Assembly (NCBI RefSeq): GCF_051652165.1
Contig: NZ_JBOFTR010000015.1
Location: forward strand, 62,001 to 126,000
From: Plesiomonas sp051652165
Lineage (GTDB): Bacteria; Pseudomonadota; Gammaproteobacteria; Enterobacterales; CAMTGL01
DNA length: 64,000 bases
Direction of reading: 5' to 3'
The translations under genes were made by a program, and so were the position numbers. The notes beneath the pieces are model-generated. The model worked only from the letters and a program-made list of their open reading frames with translations. It was not told where the DNA came from and made no database searches. Numbering within the stretch: the stretch's first letter is position 1; each line of letters begins with the position of its first letter. Shown here piece by piece: positions 62,506 through 64,000 of this stretch.

Positions 62506-64000
62506 ATGAGCAATCAGGTCATTATATTCGATACCACGTTACGTGACGGGGAACAGGCATTACGTGCCAGCCTGAGCGTCAAAGAGAAGTTGCAAATTGC
62601 CTTTGCGCTTGAGCGTTTGGGCGTAGATGTGATGGAGGTGGGTTTTCCTGTCTCTTCACCGGGCGATTTTGAGTCAGTACAAACCATTGCCCGCAATATC
62701 AAACACAGCCGAGTCTGCGCACTGGCCCGCGCGGTCGATCAGGATATTGATGTTGCCGCTGAGTCATTGAAAGTGGCCGAAGCCTTTCGCATTCATACCT
62801 TTATTGCCACTTCAACGTTACATATCGAAACCAAGCTTAAGCGCAGTTTTGATGATGTGCTTGAAATGGCGGTACGCGCAGTAAAACGTGCCCGCCAATA
62901 TACCGATGATGTGGAGTTCTCTTGTGAGGATGCAGGGCGAACACCGATTGATAATTTGTGCCGCGTGGTTGAAGCCGCCATTCGTTCCGGTGCTAAAACA
63001 ATCAACATTCCCGATACGGTGGGTTACACCATTCCGAGCCAGTTTGGTGGTATTATCGAAACTCTGTTTAACCGTGTACCCAATATTGATCAGGCGGTGA
63101 TCTCGGTGCATTGCCATAACGATCTGGGGTTGTCAGTCGCCAATTCGATTGCAGCAGTACAAGCCGGTGCGCGGCAAATTGAGTGCACCATGAATGGGAT
63201 CGGCGAGCGAGCCGGTAACTGTTCACTCGAAGAAGTGGCGATGATCATCAAAACCCGTGCTGATTTACTGGAGGTACACACCGGTATTCGCCATCAGGAT
63301 ATTCACCGCACAAGCCAATTGGTCAGCCAGTTGTGCAACATGCCGGTACAGGCAAACAAGGCCATTGTCGGCGCGAACGCCTTTGCCCACTCTTCTGGCA
63401 TTCATCAAGATGGCATGCTGAAAAATAAATCGAACTACGAAATTATCACCCCAGAATCTATCGGGTTAAACCAAAATCAGTTAAACCTGACCTCGCGCTC
63501 AGGCCGTGCCGCAGTGAAACACCGCATGGAAGCGATGGGCTATTCAGAAAGCAATTACGATATTGACTCACTCTACGCCGCCTTTTTGAAACTGGCCGAT
63601 AAAAAGGGGCAGGTGTTTGATTATGATCTAGAGGCGCTGGCCTTTATCAATATGCAGCAGGAAGAGTCAGAACATTTTTGTCTGAACTACCTGAGCGTGC
63701 AATCAGGCGGCAGCGTGATGGCCACCGCATCAGTACGCCTAAAGGCCGGTGATAACGAATATACCGAAGCGGCCACGGGCAACGGGCCGGTCGATGCGGT
63801 CTATCAGTGTATCAACCGGATTACCGGTTATGAGATAAGCATTGTGAACTACCAACTATCGGCCAAGGGTCAGGGCAAAGATGCGCTTGGTCAGGTCGAT
63901 ATCGTGGCCGATTATCAGGGCCGCCGCTTCCACGGTGTCGGGCTGGAAACTGATATTATCGAATCTTCTGCACAGGCACTGATCCACGTTATCAACGCCA
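62506..64000 (+). CDS. leuA: 2-isopropylmalate synthase (3' end outside window)
   Basis: First committed step of leucine synthesis, joining acetyl-CoA and 2-oxoisovalerate. 498 residues are visible of the usual ~520. The metal-binding TTLRDGEQA begins near residue 9, HCHNDLG carries the paired His, and GIGERAGN is typical. The C-terminal leucine-sensing domain is mostly present. ATG 62506 has AAAAGGA upstream. leuB, leuC and leuD presumably follow. Confidence 0.97.
   Translation, partial: MSNQVIIFDTTLRDGEQALRASLSVKEKLQIAFALERLGVDVMEVGFPVSSPGDFESVQTIARNIKHSRVCALARAVDQDIDVAAESLKVAEAFRIHTFIATSTLHIETKLKRSFDDVLEMAVRAVKRARQYTDDVEFSCEDAGRTPIDNLCRVVEAAIRSGAKTINIPDTVGYTIPSQFGGIIETLFNRVPNIDQAVISVHCHNDLGLSVANSIAAVQAGARQIECTMNGIGERAGNCSLEEVAMIIKTRADLLEVHTGIRHQDIHRTSQLVSQLCNMPVQANKAIVGANAFAHSSGIHQDGMLKNKSNYEIITPESIGLNQNQLNLTSRSGRAAVKHRMEAMGYSESNYDIDSLYAAFLKLADKKGQVFDYDLEALAFINMQQEESEHFCLNYLSVQSGGSVMATASVRLKAGDNEYTEAATGNGPVDAVYQCINRITGYEISIVNYQLSAKGQGKDALGQVDIVADYQGRRFHGVGLETDIIESSAQALIHVINA

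Overview
The window is a stretch of chromosome from a gammaproteobacterium with moderate G+C by eye. Almost every gene has a close counterpart in Enterobacterales, and several blocks keep the order known from Escherichia coli: fldB/xerD-dsbC-recJ-prfB-lysS, trmN6/srmB, yaaA-yaaJ/talB, yadS-btuF-mtnN, gltBD/yhcC/arcB, arcA with yjtD-thrLABC, grcA/ung, and cra-ilvHI-leuA. A CbiB-like gene between mtnN and btuF, and a DUF3545 gene, are arrangements I associate more with Vibrionales and Aeromonadales. I place it in or next to Enterobacterales but cannot name a genus. ArcAB, GrcA and consensus-like FNR sites point to a facultative anaerobe.

Layout. 1-4674: the 3' part of a urease operon (ureC partial, ureE, ureF, ureG, ureD), of the type I associate with Yersinia and Morganella, followed after a long gap by an ammonium channel gene (amt). 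7298-14080: tRNA-Gly, then leftward lysS, prfB (with its programmed frameshift), recJ, dsbC and xerD. 14235-24841: fldB, brnQ, trmN6, srmB, an ACT-domain protein, a predicted hydrolase, yaaA, yaaJ, talB, a DUF3545 protein and tRNA-Ile2. 24968-34497: a leftward run of yadS, btuF, a divergent cbiB, mtnN and the glutamate synthase genes gltB-gltD. 35088-39387: yhcC, and arcB and arcA facing each other. 39923-49082: rraA, a small predicted beta-barrel protein, aceK, yjtD and the attenuated thrLABC operon. 49212-54640: a lipoprotein with a SecD-like head domain and a SPOR domain, a DAACS transporter, grcA, an unknown 102-residue protein, ung and cra. 54938-64000: a GntR regulator, ilvIH, an acyl-CoA synthetase, a glycosyltransferase/PAP2 pair, and the leu leader with most of leuA.

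How the genes fit together. Nitrogen is a strong theme: urease frees ammonia, Amt moves it, and GltBD assimilates it. Branched-chain and aspartate-family amino acid synthesis (ilvIH, leuA, thrABC) and uptake (brnQ) form a second theme, with two readable leader-peptide attenuators. Redox and anaerobic control (arcA, arcB, grcA, FNR-like sites) form a third.

No phage, insertion sequence, CRISPR array or defence island was found. I did not find a clearly new multi-gene system. The most unusual items are the SecD-head/SPOR lipoprotein, the degenerate CbiB homologue, the arcA-arcB neighbourhood, the aceK start signal built from a hexamer repeat, and an octamer repeat array near tRNA-Gly.
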